Assembly: GCF_000265465.1 (NCBI RefSeq)
Contig: NC_018016.1
Location: 873,501 to 937,500 of the forward strand
DNA length: 64,000 nucleotides
Reading direction: 5' to 3'
Source of the DNA: Ornithobacterium rhinotracheale DSM 15997
Lineage (GTDB): Bacteria; Bacteroidota; Bacteroidia; Flavobacteriales; Weeksellaceae
Within the stretch, counting starts at the first letter, position 1. Each line of letters begins with the position of its first letter. This document shows positions 9,213 to 17,582 of the stretch, in pieces. Below the pieces are notes generated by a model. It was given only the letters and a program-made list of their open reading frames with translations. It did not search any database and was not told the origin of the DNA. The translations under genes were made by a program, and so were the position numbers.

Positions 9213-10736
9213 TTAAATTAAAGTTTGATTGTTCTCGTAATTTAATTTTAGAAATATAAAAAGCATAAACATAAATCCCCAGAGCGAGCTACCGCCATAG
9301 CTTAAAAACGGCAACGGGATTCCCACCGTAGGGAACAATCCGATGACCATTCCAATGTTGATGAAAAAGTGCAACAACAAAATGGAAGCAACACTGTACC
9401 CAAAAAATCGTGCAAAAGTGGTTTTTTGGGATTCGGCGAGATAATACAATCGTGCAATAAGGCATGCGTAGAGCAATACTAAGGCGGTGCTTCCTACAAA
9501 GCCCCACTCCTCGCCCACGGTGCAGAAGATATAATCTGTCCACTGCTCGGGCACAAAACGCCCATCGGTAATGGTTCCTTTGTTCCAGCCCGTGCCCCAC
9601 AATTCGCCTGAGCCAATGGCTGTTTTGGAATACAATAAGTTATACCCCGAAGTATCTCGATACTTGCCTTCGCCCTCAAAGAGCACCATGATTCGCTCGC
9701 GCTGGTGCTTTGGCAATTTTTCAAGGATTTTATCTGCATTAAAGCTAATTGCCATCACAATCCCCATAGAGAAGATTAGCAATAAGGCTGAGGATAAAAA
9801 TTGGCGTGTGTGGCTGGCTTTGATTTTCACAAATTGCGAAATCCCTGTATCATAATCACGGTTGCCTAAATAAATCCCTAAACAAGTGATAAAGCAAATA
9901 ATCGCCATGAGTAGAGACGAAATATTTACCATGATTTCGGTTTTTCTTGAAATAATGCTTTCTATGCCTAAGTCTTGCAAAAAGAATTTAGTGAAAATCG
10001 TATTTAGTATAAAAAATAAGCCTAAGCCAAAATACAAGCCCATCAAGGCATACATGCCACGAAATGAAAGTTTGTTTCGCCCAGAAAACAGGGTAAAAAG
10101 TGTAATAATCAGCCAAAATACAAATCCTATTCCTGCGATGAGCAAACTACTATCCCACACAACGGACATTAAGAAAACGCCGCCTAATCCAATCGGGATT
10201 AATAAGAAAAAGGGAGACATGCCCTCGCGATACATGGCTAAGAAAAACGCTCCAAATACGAATAACGATCCCACATCGGGCTGCAATAAAATCAGCACGG
10301 CAGGAATGGCGATAAAGCCCATGCACATCAAAAAAGTTTTGGGCTCGCGTATATCATTAGACGGGATATTGAGTGTGTGCGCAATCATCAATCCCGTGGC
10401 AATTTTCATCAGCTCCACGGGCTGAATCCCCACGCCCCCAATGGAATACCACGCTTTTGCCCCGTTGATTTCTTTTCCCACAAAGAGCACGCCCACAAGC
10501 GAAAGCACGCCTGCTATGTAAAAGAGAAAGGCGTAAATATCAAAAAAGTTTTTGGTAAAGGAAGTGATAATCATAAAAAAGAAAATCATTCCAAAACCTA
10601 ATCCTATACGCACGATTTGCTTGACACCATAGTCTGGGTCTACACTATAAATGTTTGCCACACCAAATGCCATAATTACCAGCACCATCAAAATCACTGG
10701 CCAATCTATTCCGTTATAAAATCTACTTGACTGCAA
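9213..10736 (-). CDS. rodA: Rod shape-determining SEDS glycosyltransferase RodA
   Basis: SEDS-family peptidoglycan polymerase of the elongation machinery, working with PBP2. The hydrophobic multi-span profile and family blocks are clear: KIATGLMIAH, PDVGSLFVFGAFFLAMY, QWTDYIFCTVGEEWGFVG and the C-terminal GIPLPFLSYGGSSLWGF. At 507 aa it is longer than E. coli RodA (370 aa) because of an extra hydrophobic insertion in the middle (about residues 190-310), a size common in Bacteroidota. The start overlaps the end of the PBP2 gene by 14 bases. Last of the mreBCD-mrdA-rodA set. Confidence 0.95.
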   Translation of the reverse strand: MQSSRFYNGIDWPVILMVLVIMAFGVANIYSVDPDYGVKQIVRIGLGFGMIFFFMIITSFTKNFFDIYAFLFYIAGVLSLVGVLFVGKEINGAKAWYSIGGVGIQPVELMKIATGLMIAHTLNIPSNDIREPKTFLMCMGFIAIPAVLILLQPDVGSLFVFGAFFLAMYREGMSPFFLLIPIGLGGVFLMSVVWDSSLLIAGIGFVFWLIITLFTLFSGRNKLSFRGMYALMGLYFGLGLFFILNTIFTKFFLQDLGIESIISRKTEIMVNISSLLMAIICFITCLGIYLGNRDYDTGISQFVKIKASHTRQFLSSALLLIFSMGIVMAISFNADKILEKLPKHQRERIMVLFEGEGKYRDTSGYNLLYSKTAIGSGELWGTGWNKGTITDGRFVPEQWTDYIFCTVGEEWGFVGSTALVLLYACLIARLYYLAESQKTTFARFFGYSVASILLLHFFINIGMVIGLFPTVGIPLPFLSYGGSSLWGFMFMLFIFLKLNYENNQTLI

Positions 10737-12621
10737 GGCTATCTACTTTTGGAGGTTCTACATACCAGCCCAATCTTTTTAGGCGATCTATTTCCATCTT
10801 ACGATAAGTAGGAGTTAAATCTCCTTTTATCATTCTATTTTCTAAGGATTTTCTACTTCCTTTCTCTACTTCGCCAAAGAGGTATTTCTCTGCCACCAAA
10901 CTCGCAATTGGTGCCGCCCAGCGAGCTCCCCACACACCGTTTTCCACCACTACGGCAACTACGATTTTGGGATTTTCGACAGGAGCTATAATTACAAATA
11001 GAGAATGATCGGGACCTTGTGAAACTTGGGAAGTTCCCGTTTTCCCAGCTTGGGTAAATCTTTTAGAATAATATGCCCTTGCCGTTCCTGCTCGGCTAAA
11101 CACATATTCCATTCCCTTTAGGAAGGGAGGGAAAAGTTTAGGATCTACTTTTACATAATGTTTCTTGGTATAAAGCGTGTCGTACAATGGCTCGCCGTCT
11201 ATTTTTTTGACGATATGTGGCGTATAATAATAGCCTTTATTCGCCACCGCAGCGGCAAAATTTGCCATTTGAATTGGGGTTAAAAGAATTTCGCCCTGCC
11301 CAATTCCGTTGGAAACAACGCTATACGGTTTCCATTTGCCTTTACCCAAAAATCGGTTATAGTATTTTGAAGTAGGTATATTCCCTTTGCTCCCCACTGG
11401 CATGTCGGTACCGAGGAATTTACCTAATCCAAAGCTGTGCATAATATCTGCCCAGTCATCAATACTGTGTTCTATATTAATAAAGTCTTTTTTAAGAATA
11501 TCTATCCAAGCCTTGGAGAAATAGGAGTTACACGAACGCTCTATGGCGGTTTCTATTTTTAAAGCTCCTCTACCGCAATGGCAATTCATGTGGGATCTAC
11601 TATAATAAAAGCCGTGATGACAGGTATATACTTTGGCAGAATCTGCCACGCCTAGCTGAAAGGCAGAAAGCCCTGTTAGGATTTTGAAAGGCGAACCTGG
11701 CGGATAGGCTGCTTGCAATGCTCTATCATACATGATTTTGTTGATGGAATCTCGCATCATTCTTGAGATTTCCCCAGGCACATTATAGCGTCTCGGGTCG
11801 ATAGAAGGAGACGATGCCAAGGCTAAAATTTCGCCTGTTTTGGGCTCTATGGCTACTACAGCACCTCGCTTGTTTTGCAACAAAGACTCTGCGTATTCTT
11901 GCAGGTCATAATCTATACTTAGATTGAGCACCTTTCCGTTTTCTACTTGAACATCTTTATCGCCATTTTCATATGCTCCAATGGTGCGCAGGCGAATATC
12001 TTTTTTTAAATATTTGAAGCCTTTTTTTCCTCTCAATACTTTTTCATAAGACTTCTCTACGCCAGACATTCCTGCCAAATCCCCTGGATCGTAATAAGAA
12101 GAGTCTTTTTTAATGTAACTAGGACTCACCTCTTGAATGTAGCCCAAAACATTTCCTCCGCCCGAAACGCGGTATTCTCGTTTAGGCTTTTGCACCACAT
12201 CAATGGCGGGATACTTATACATTTGCTCCTGAAAGCGTGTAAAATCCTCTCGATTAATCCCTTTGATAAGTGTAAAAGTCCCTACTTTGGTGTATCCTTT
12301 GATGGCTTTGATTTCAGCCATTTTTTGGTCAAATTCTTCTCGGGAGATTCCTATCAGTTTACAAAACTGAATCGTGTCAAATCCCTTTTCTAGCAAGAGA
12401 GGGGTAATTTGCAACTCATAATCCCAGCTATTGGTTACGAGTAATTTCCCGTTCCGATCAAGAATGTCTCCTCTTTTGGGATAAATGATTTCTCTTTTGA
12501 TCGAGGTGTTGAATGCATTGAGGATATAGCGATCGGTAAAAAGCTGAAGATATGCCAAACGCGCTATGAAGCTGAGGCTGATAGCTATGATTAAAAAATA
12601 AAAAAGGGCTGTTCTTTTCAT
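10723..12621 (-). CDS. mrdA: Penicillin-binding protein 2 (peptidoglycan transpeptidase of elongation)
   Basis: Class B PBP that cross-links peptidoglycan during cell elongation with RodA as polymerase partner. An N-terminal membrane anchor (about residues 5-23) is followed by the dimerisation/pedestal domain and the transpeptidase domain. Active-site motifs are intact: SxxK in YPPGSPFK (about residue 310), SxN in ERSCNSYFS (about 363) and KTG in AGKTGTSQ (about 525). The 632-aa length is normal. It starts directly after mreD with no spacer and overlaps rodA, giving tight operon packing. Confidence 0.96.
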   Translation of the reverse strand: MKRTALFYFLIIAISLSFIARLAYLQLFTDRYILNAFNTSIKREIIYPKRGDILDRNGKLLVTNSWDYELQITPLLLEKGFDTIQFCKLIGISREEFDQKMAEIKAIKGYTKVGTFTLIKGINREDFTRFQEQMYKYPAIDVVQKPKREYRVSGGGNVLGYIQEVSPSYIKKDSSYYDPGDLAGMSGVEKSYEKVLRGKKGFKYLKKDIRLRTIGAYENGDKDVQVENGKVLNLSIDYDLQEYAESLLQNKRGAVVAIEPKTGEILALASSPSIDPRRYNVPGEISRMMRDSINKIMYDRALQAAYPPGSPFKILTGLSAFQLGVADSAKVYTCHHGFYYSRSHMNCHCGRGALKIETAIERSCNSYFSKAWIDILKKDFINIEHSIDDWADIMHSFGLGKFLGTDMPVGSKGNIPTSKYYNRFLGKGKWKPYSVVSNGIGQGEILLTPIQMANFAAAVANKGYYYTPHIVKKIDGEPLYDTLYTKKHYVKVDPKLFPPFLKGMEYVFSRAGTARAYYSKRFTQAGKTGTSQVSQGPDHSLFVIIAPVENPKIVVAVVVENGVWGARWAAPIASLVAEKYLFGEVEKGSRKSLENRMIKGDLTPTYRKMEIDRLKRLGWYVEPPKVDSLAVK

Positions 12622-13140
12622 TTATATTTCGCTCTGTCTTTTAGGAGGAAAAGATAAAATATAAATTGCCGAAAGTATTATGCTTATTAAGGTTCCGATA
12701 AGGCTACGCTCTACAATTAGCCAGAAATTATGCCACTGCAAACTTTCAATTAAATCAATGCTTAAATGCTGAATTAATATCAGCACAACGATGTAAACGC
12801 TCCATTGCAAAAAGGAGAAATTCGCAAATTTGGAATTTCCTAGTTCGTCTACATTTTGATTGGATAAAAGATTAATCAATGGATTTCTGAGATAAGCTAC
12901 CAAAACCGTGGCAAAGGCATTCACACCGCCTGTGTGCTCAAAAACATCTATGGCAAAACCTATGGCAAAGGCATAGAGCAAGAGTGCATAGCGATTGGTG
13001 CTAGAAGGAAGCGTTAATATAAACAATATATAAATGTAAGGATTGGCATAGCCCCAAAAATTTATATTATTAAAAATTAGGACTTGCAGTAGTATGAAAA
13101 ATATCATTTTCCCTACATTGGCTAAACTACTCTGTACCAT
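12622..13140 (-). CDS. mreD: Rod shape-determining protein MreD
   Basis: Small integral membrane protein of the Rod complex, connecting MreC to the rest of the machinery. It is 172 aa and almost wholly hydrophobic with five or six predicted membrane segments. Sequence similarity in this family is weak, so the call rests on size, topology, the block YALLLYAFAIGFAIDVFEHT and position between mreC and the PBP2 gene. The start overlaps mreC by 14 bases and the stop abuts the PBP2 start. Confidence 0.88.
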   Translation of the reverse strand: MVQSSLANVGKMIFFILLQVLIFNNINFWGYANPYIYILFILTLPSSTNRYALLLYAFAIGFAIDVFEHTGGVNAFATVLVAYLRNPLINLLSNQNVDELGNSKFANFSFLQWSVYIVVLILIQHLSIDLIESLQWHNFWLIVERSLIGTLISIILSAIYILSFPPKRQSEI

Positions 13141-13969
13141 TGGCTAACTCCTCTTCTTTGGCTTTTGCTTGTTGAATATCTGGTCTTTCTAAATCCTCTA
13201 CTACATATACATTTTTAACTCTGGCTAAATCGTTGAATGTAGTAACCTCTATGTTGTAATCTCCTGTTTGTGGATTGGGGCTCAGTTTTGAAACTCTACC
13301 GATGAGCTCCCCCTCTGGATACACTGCAGATGCTCCCGCGGTAACGACGGTGTCTCCCACCTTTACATTCAAATATTTGGGAATTTCTGTGAGCTCAAGA
13401 ATCCTGTGATCTTCGCCTGGCCATTGAATAATCCCAAAATAATCTAAGTTTTTTACTTTAGCCTTGATATTGGTCTTGGAATGCAGGATAGACAATACCA
13501 ACGCATAGTGCTTAGAGGTTGAAAACACTACGCCTACAAGCCCATCGAGCGAAAGCACAGCCATGTCTTCTTTTATGCCATCTGCCGCTCCTTTGTTAAT
13601 CAAGAAATAATTATCTCTCTTTCTTAAAGAGTAATCTACCACCTGTGCAGGAAAGTATTTAAACGGGTACAATAGTGTAGAATCCTTTAGGCTTATCCCC
13701 TGTGCAGGGCTAGATTGTAAATTTTTGAGAGACTGCCTCAACAAAGCGTTTTCTTGTGCTAGGGCTTCGTTTTCCTCCGGCAAATCAAAGAAATGTGAAA
13801 CTTTTGCTATTTTACCTGAAACATAGCCATCTACGCTCATCATTTTCTCTCCTATTGCCCCCTTGTGGTATCCACCCTGTGTAAACATAAGAAACACTGC
13901 CACTCCCTCCAGCAGGAGAAAGAGCACAAAAACACCTATTTTTGAGAGTAGATTGACTAAAAACTGCAT
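13127..13969 (-). CDS. mreC: Rod shape-determining protein MreC
   Basis: Periplasmic scaffold of the elongation complex that activates PBP2. An N-terminal membrane anchor (about residues 9-30) precedes a coiled coil (about 60-95, LPEENEALAQENALLRQSL) and the double beta-barrel core, with the typical segments NKGAADGIKEDMAVLSLDGL, GDTVVTAGASAVYPEGELIG and the end of the core near YVVEDL. The tail is acidic and extends a little past the core. The 280-aa length is normal. It lies 21 bases after mreB and overlaps mreD. Confidence 0.94.
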   Translation of the reverse strand: MQFLVNLLSKIGVFVLFLLLEGVAVFLMFTQGGYHKGAIGEKMMSVDGYVSGKIAKVSHFFDLPEENEALAQENALLRQSLKNLQSSPAQGISLKDSTLLYPFKYFPAQVVDYSLRKRDNYFLINKGAADGIKEDMAVLSLDGLVGVVFSTSKHYALVLSILHSKTNIKAKVKNLDYFGIIQWPGEDHRILELTEIPKYLNVKVGDTVVTAGASAVYPEGELIGRVSKLSPNPQTGDYNIEVTTFNDLARVKNVYVVEDLERPDIQQAKAKEEELANGTE

Positions 13970-13990
13970 TCCGACGAGAACTCTATATAT

Positions 13991-15016
13991 CTATCGCTCT
14001 AAGAAAGTGAATTTATCCATATTTTTCAAAGCGATACCTGTTCCCTTTACTACGGCACGCAACGGATCTTCTGCCAAGAATACCGGCAATCCTGTTTTTT
14101 TAGAAATTCGCTGATCTAGCCCGCGAAGCATTGAGCCTCCGCCCGCCATATAAACACCCGTGTTGTGGATATCTGCTGCCAACTCTGGTGGTGTCTTGGA
14201 CAAAGTTTCCATTACAGCATCCTCAATACGAGAAATAGAGTTATCCAAAGCTCGTGCTACTTCTTTATAGTTTACCACTACTTCTTTAGGCTTACCTGTA
14301 ATCAGGTCTCGACCTTGCACATAGATATCATCTGGCTCGTGCTCTAATTCTTCTAATGCCGAACCGATTTCGATTTTGATTCTTTCCGCAGTACGCTCTC
14401 CCACATATAGGTTGTGGTGCGTTCTTAAATGATAAGCTATATCATTGGTAAAGATATCTCCTGCAATTTTCACCGATTGGTCTACCACGATACCTCCTAG
14501 CGAAATCACCGCGATTTCTGTGGTACCGCCTCCTATATCGATGATCATGTTTCCTTCTGGTTGCTGGATATCTATCCCTACTCCAATAGCGGCTGCCATA
14601 GGCTCATAAATAAGGCGTATATCCTTGGCATTTACATGCAATGCCGAATCTTTTACCGCTCTACGCTCCACTTGCGTGATGCCCGAAGGGATACAGATCA
14701 CCATTCTAAGTGCTGGCGCAAACATTCCGCCTTTTAAGCCTGGAATCATAGAGATAAATTCTCTAATCATTTTCTCAGACGCCTCAAAATCAGCGATTAC
14801 CCCATCTTTCAAAGGACGCACGATCTTGATGTCATCATGTGTTTTCCCTTGCATTCTTTTAGCCTCGTGCCCCACGGCGATTAATTTCCCTGATTGGCGA
14901 TCGATGGCTACAATGGACGGATGATCTACTACTACTTTATTATTATGAATGATTAAGGTATTTGCAGTACCTAAGTCTATTGCGATATCTTTTGTAAAGA
15001 AATTGAATAAGCCCAT
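13991..15016 (-). CDS. mreB: Cell-shape actin homologue MreB
   Basis: Actin-fold ATPase that forms membrane-associated filaments and directs lateral wall synthesis. Characteristic blocks are present: IAIDLGTANTLI (phosphate 1), GDIGGG-type phosphate 2 seen as IIDIGGGTTEIAVISLGG, the connecting helix RIKIEIGSA, and the adenosine block VYMAGGGSMLRGLD. At 341 aa it is full length. The N-terminus MGLFNFFTKD is a short amphipathic stretch as in other MreB proteins. First gene of the mreB-C-D-PBP2-rodA operon. Confidence 0.97.
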   Translation of the reverse strand: MGLFNFFTKDIAIDLGTANTLIIHNNKVVVDHPSIVAIDRQSGKLIAVGHEAKRMQGKTHDDIKIVRPLKDGVIADFEASEKMIREFISMIPGLKGGMFAPALRMVICIPSGITQVERRAVKDSALHVNAKDIRLIYEPMAAAIGVGIDIQQPEGNMIIDIGGGTTEIAVISLGGIVVDQSVKIAGDIFTNDIAYHLRTHHNLYVGERTAERIKIEIGSALEELEHEPDDIYVQGRDLITGKPKEVVVNYKEVARALDNSISRIEDAVMETLSKTPPELAADIHNTGVYMAGGGSMLRGLDQRISKKTGLPVFLAEDPLRAVVKGTGIALKNMDKFTFLER

Positions 15017-15060
15017 GCTTCTATTATACAGTATTTTTGATGTTAATTATTTTCTCTCTG

Positions 15061-15068
15061 CAAAATTA
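15061..15068 (-). promoter_or_regulatory. mreB: Possible -7 element of the mreB operon promoter
   Basis: Read on the minus strand this is TAATTTTG, matching the Bacteroidota -7 consensus TAnnTTTG, about 45 bases before the mreB start. No convincing TTG was found at the expected -33 distance, so the call is tentative. Confidence 0.35.
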
Positions 15069-15167
15069 ATATTTCTACCTAAATATCATGCTATTATAAG
15101 CAAAAAAAGTTTGTTATTATTTTATAGTTTCTGCAGCTCTTATCTTTCAAGTATTTACATCGCGACA

Positions 15168-15277
15168 AACTCTCTGGGAATACTCCCCCAACTCTGTGCA
15201 CAAAGTTTACCAAGTCTCTGCACGGAGTTCCCAAACTCTCTGCACAGACTTTAGCAACTCCGTGCAGAGAGTTTATA
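15168..15277. repeat. Five degenerate 22-bp tandem repeats upstream of mreB
   Basis: Five consecutive 22-base units start at 15168, 15190, 15212, 15234 and 15256. Each follows the pattern AACTCTSTGCACnnAGTTTnnC with a partly palindromic core around TGCA. The array lies in the 343-bp gap between the HU-like gene and mreB, which otherwise holds only the mreB promoter-like site and a terminator. An imperfect sixth copy may follow to about 15300. Function unknown; the partial dyad in each unit would allow protein binding or hairpins. Confidence 0.65.
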
Positions 15278-15300
15278 GCCTCGTGGGCAACTCTCCTCAC

Positions 15301-15340
15301 AAAACAAGGGCAGCACTCTATGTACTGCCCTTGGGTTTTT
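15301..15340 (-). terminator. Intrinsic terminator after the HU-like gene
   Basis: A perfect 9-bp stem (CAAGGGCAG at 15305-15313 with CTGCCCTTG at 15325-15333) encloses an 11-base loop. It lies 20 bases past the stop of the minus-strand HU-like gene and is followed on that strand by TTTTG. The plus strand has GGGTTTTT, so it could work both ways. Confidence 0.7.
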
Positions 15341-15359
15341 ATACTAATACTGTATAATA

Positions 15360-15752
15360 CTAACTGTTTTTCTTGATACGCTCAAAGCCTGCCGCCTTCA
15401 TGCTATCTAGGATACGCTTGCCTGGGCGGTAGTTTACCCCTACCTTTTTGATTAAGCCCGAATGAAAATCTTTCTCTGTATCTGCCGCTCCACTGCTTAA
15501 AGTGGCATAGAGCGAGCCGAGCTTATCTAAACGAACGATTTTGCCCGCTGCCAAGGCGTCTTGAATTACATTCTCTAGCGCAATGATAACGCCACGAATA
15601 TCTGCCTCGCTGAGTGCCGAAAACTTCTCAATTTGCTTAACGAGCTGGGCTATATCCATTTCTCCATCGCTTGCCACCACGGCATAGTATTTTTGTGGTT
15701 CTTCTGGCTTGCTTGGGTTTCTTCGCTGAATTACATTGTATTTTATGCTCAT
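15360..15752 (-). CDS. HU-related DNA-binding protein (module 1)
   Basis: HU_rel-type histone-like protein of Bacteroidota, 130 aa against about 90 for classical HU. The HU fold covers roughly residues 30-120, with DIRGVIIALENVIQDALAAG forming the helical dimerisation part, GKIVRLDKLGSLYATLSS the beta saddle, and NYRPGKRILDSMK the end of the arm. The N-terminal extension (MSIKYNVIQRRNPSKPEEP) is usual for this subgroup. It follows the FISUMP surface-protein gene after 65 bases. A paralogue with the same architecture lies at 57962-58357 beside another surface-protein gene, so the pairing is not accidental. Target DNA unknown. Confidence 0.85.
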   Translation of the reverse strand: MSIKYNVIQRRNPSKPEEPQKYYAVVASDGEMDIAQLVKQIEKFSALSEADIRGVIIALENVIQDALAAGKIVRLDKLGSLYATLSSGAADTEKDFHSGLIKKVGVNYRPGKRILDSMKAAGFERIKKNS

Positions 15753-15817
15753 ATTTTTTATTATTTCTATTTATAATTGTTTATTTATATTACTTAATGT
15801 CCTCTGCTTTTTCGGTG

Positions 15818-17536
15818 CTAATCCTTGAGGCAACGAACCGGCTGCCCGAAGGAACGGCTGAAATCGCTCATGCCGCTACTGCTCGAGTTGAAGTACAACT
15901 CCCATGCGTTGCCGCTACCATCCTGCGTAGACGACCAGTAGTAGCCGCTGCTACCTGCGTAGTTGAACTGCGAACCAAGGGTGTAGCGGCGGTAGCCTGC
16001 AGCGGGAAGATTTAACTGACGCTCACTCCACATTTTATCTGAATTAGAAGAATTTGTTCCACTTAAACTTTTTCCCACAATTGTATTATATAAATTTCTT
16101 AACTCCTGCTCCGTAGGCGTATGATACCCATTTGGACATGGATCATGATAAGTGGTTAAACTTGACGACATATCGCTACTCCAAGACAGATTTGAATGTA
16201 CTACACGTCCTGAAGTGGAACTTGTCCAATCTACTAACTCATGTCCATTTGCCTCTCTTCCCCACTGAAACAACGAACCATATGCCTTATAATCAGTCTT
16301 ACTTGTAGCCTGCTGGGTTGGATTAAAGTGTCGAGAATTAACATTAGCATAATCCGCTCCTAAATTGTTATTTAACCATGTTCTACCATCTGGTCCTGTG
16401 ATAGGAATATAGATAAACTGGTGCTCTAATTTACCATTGGTTTCCACCCCAAACTTCTTATCTGGGATACCGCCTATGCCTTTTAATACTACAGTTGCTC
16501 TACTTCCGTTTATATCTACATTAAATGTGGCTATATCATACGAATCCCCAGGGGCTAACTGCCTTACCAAATACTCTTGGTCGCTACCGCTCACCGTAAT
16601 CGTTGCCTCTAACTCACCTGTTACCCCAAAGTTACCCGCAGGGATAGAGAGGCTTAAATTATTTACATCACCACCTTGCCCTGGTGCGGTTCTTATGTTG
16701 TTAATGTTTACAGCATTATATGAGCCTTTCCCATTGGTATATGGGATTTTTATCGTTACTTTTTCTGCTCCGTTATTTATTTTTCCTTGGATAGTAGTAT
16801 TAGTAGGCTGGTAATACAAAGACACCGTGTAATTGTCTTTGTTCGCAACACTTGCAGAACCTAAACCTAAACCTAAGCCTACCACAGTTTGCTGGTCGGC
16901 GGAAAGCCCTAATTTCTCAAATTTAGCTACTAAGGTTCCTGCCTCTGGCGTACCCTCTAACTGATAGGTGAGCACCCTGCTTTCTCCTCCATTTAACGAA
17001 ACACTGGTGTGCTGCCCTTGCTTAACGCTTACATTGCCCTGCTTGGAAGCCCCACTAGAGGCGTTCTGTATGCTCACAGCATCAGAAAAATTAACATTTG
17101 TTATCCCTACAAAACCATTGTTCACTAACTTAAACTTAACCGATTGACCATTTAATGCTACGCCACCAATAAACTGTCCACTCCAGCCGGCTGGCTCCAC
17201 ACTCACATTTTGAGACTGCTTATTGTTCACATCAGGAATACAACTCCACTGGTGTACCCCATTCACTACCCCAAAATACATCTCTAAACATTTCTTGGTT
17301 GTGTTAAAAATCATTGTACCCACCTTAGGGTTTTCAAACTTAGCACGCTCCTCCGTACTAAAATTGGGGAACGATACTCCTTGGGGCTGCGTCGATGGCA
17401 CGTTGCTCAACTCCGCAATGTCCAAAGTAGCTTGGGGAGAGTCGGTATTAATCCCTACACGCCCCTCTGCATCTTGCTGTGCAAGGGCTACACCGCCCGA
17501 CAGCAACATTCCTAGAAGATAAAAACTTCGTTTCAT
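15818..17536 (-). CDS. Secreted FISUMP-domain surface protein with GRVGIN N-terminal motif
   Basis: Exported protein of 572 aa. The signal peptide ends near ALAQQ, followed by the motif GRVGINTDSPQATLDI that is also found in the second module's protein (56120-57784). The middle (about 120-360) is Gly/Asn/Ser-rich and probably beta-stranded repeats. The last 200 residues form a FISUMP domain (Fibrobacter succinogenes major paralogous domain, C-type-lectin-like): DPCPNGYHTPTEQELRNL, GYYWSST, and the end SFGQPVRCLKD. About the last 190 bases (15826-16012) are much richer in G+C than the rest of the gene. No anchoring domain was recognised. Its upstream region has been split by an IS982 element starting 47 bases before the ATG. 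Confidence 0.85.
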   Translation of the reverse strand: MKRSFYLLGMLLSGGVALAQQDAEGRVGINTDSPQATLDIAELSNVPSTQPQGVSFPNFSTEERAKFENPKVGTMIFNTTKKCLEMYFGVVNGVHQWSCIPDVNNKQSQNVSVEPAGWSGQFIGGVALNGQSVKFKLVNNGFVGITNVNFSDAVSIQNASSGASKQGNVSVKQGQHTSVSLNGGESRVLTYQLEGTPEAGTLVAKFEKLGLSADQQTVVGLGLGLGSASVANKDNYTVSLYYQPTNTTIQGKINNGAEKVTIKIPYTNGKGSYNAVNINNIRTAPGQGGDVNNLSLSIPAGNFGVTGELEATITVSGSDQEYLVRQLAPGDSYDIATFNVDINGSRATVVLKGIGGIPDKKFGVETNGKLEHQFIYIPITGPDGRTWLNNNLGADYANVNSRHFNPTQQATSKTDYKAYGSLFQWGREANGHELVDWTSSTSGRVVHSNLSWSSDMSSSLTTYHDPCPNGYHTPTEQELRNLYNTIVGKSLSGTNSSNSDKMWSERQLNLPAAGYRRYTLGSQFNYAGSSGYYWSSTQDGSGNAWELYFNSSSSGMSDFSRSFGQPVRCLKD

Positions 17537-17582
17537 ACTCTTTTACTTTTTTAAAATTAAACTTTATGATTTATTACTTTTT

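Noticed and set aside
15168-15277. CRISPR array
   Set aside because: The 22-bp units are contiguous with no unique spacers, and no cas genes lie in the window.
15094-15300. Minus-strand frame of 68 codons over the 22-bp repeats
   Set aside because: The sequence is explained by tandem repeats, and both strands are open by chance of the repeat unit.
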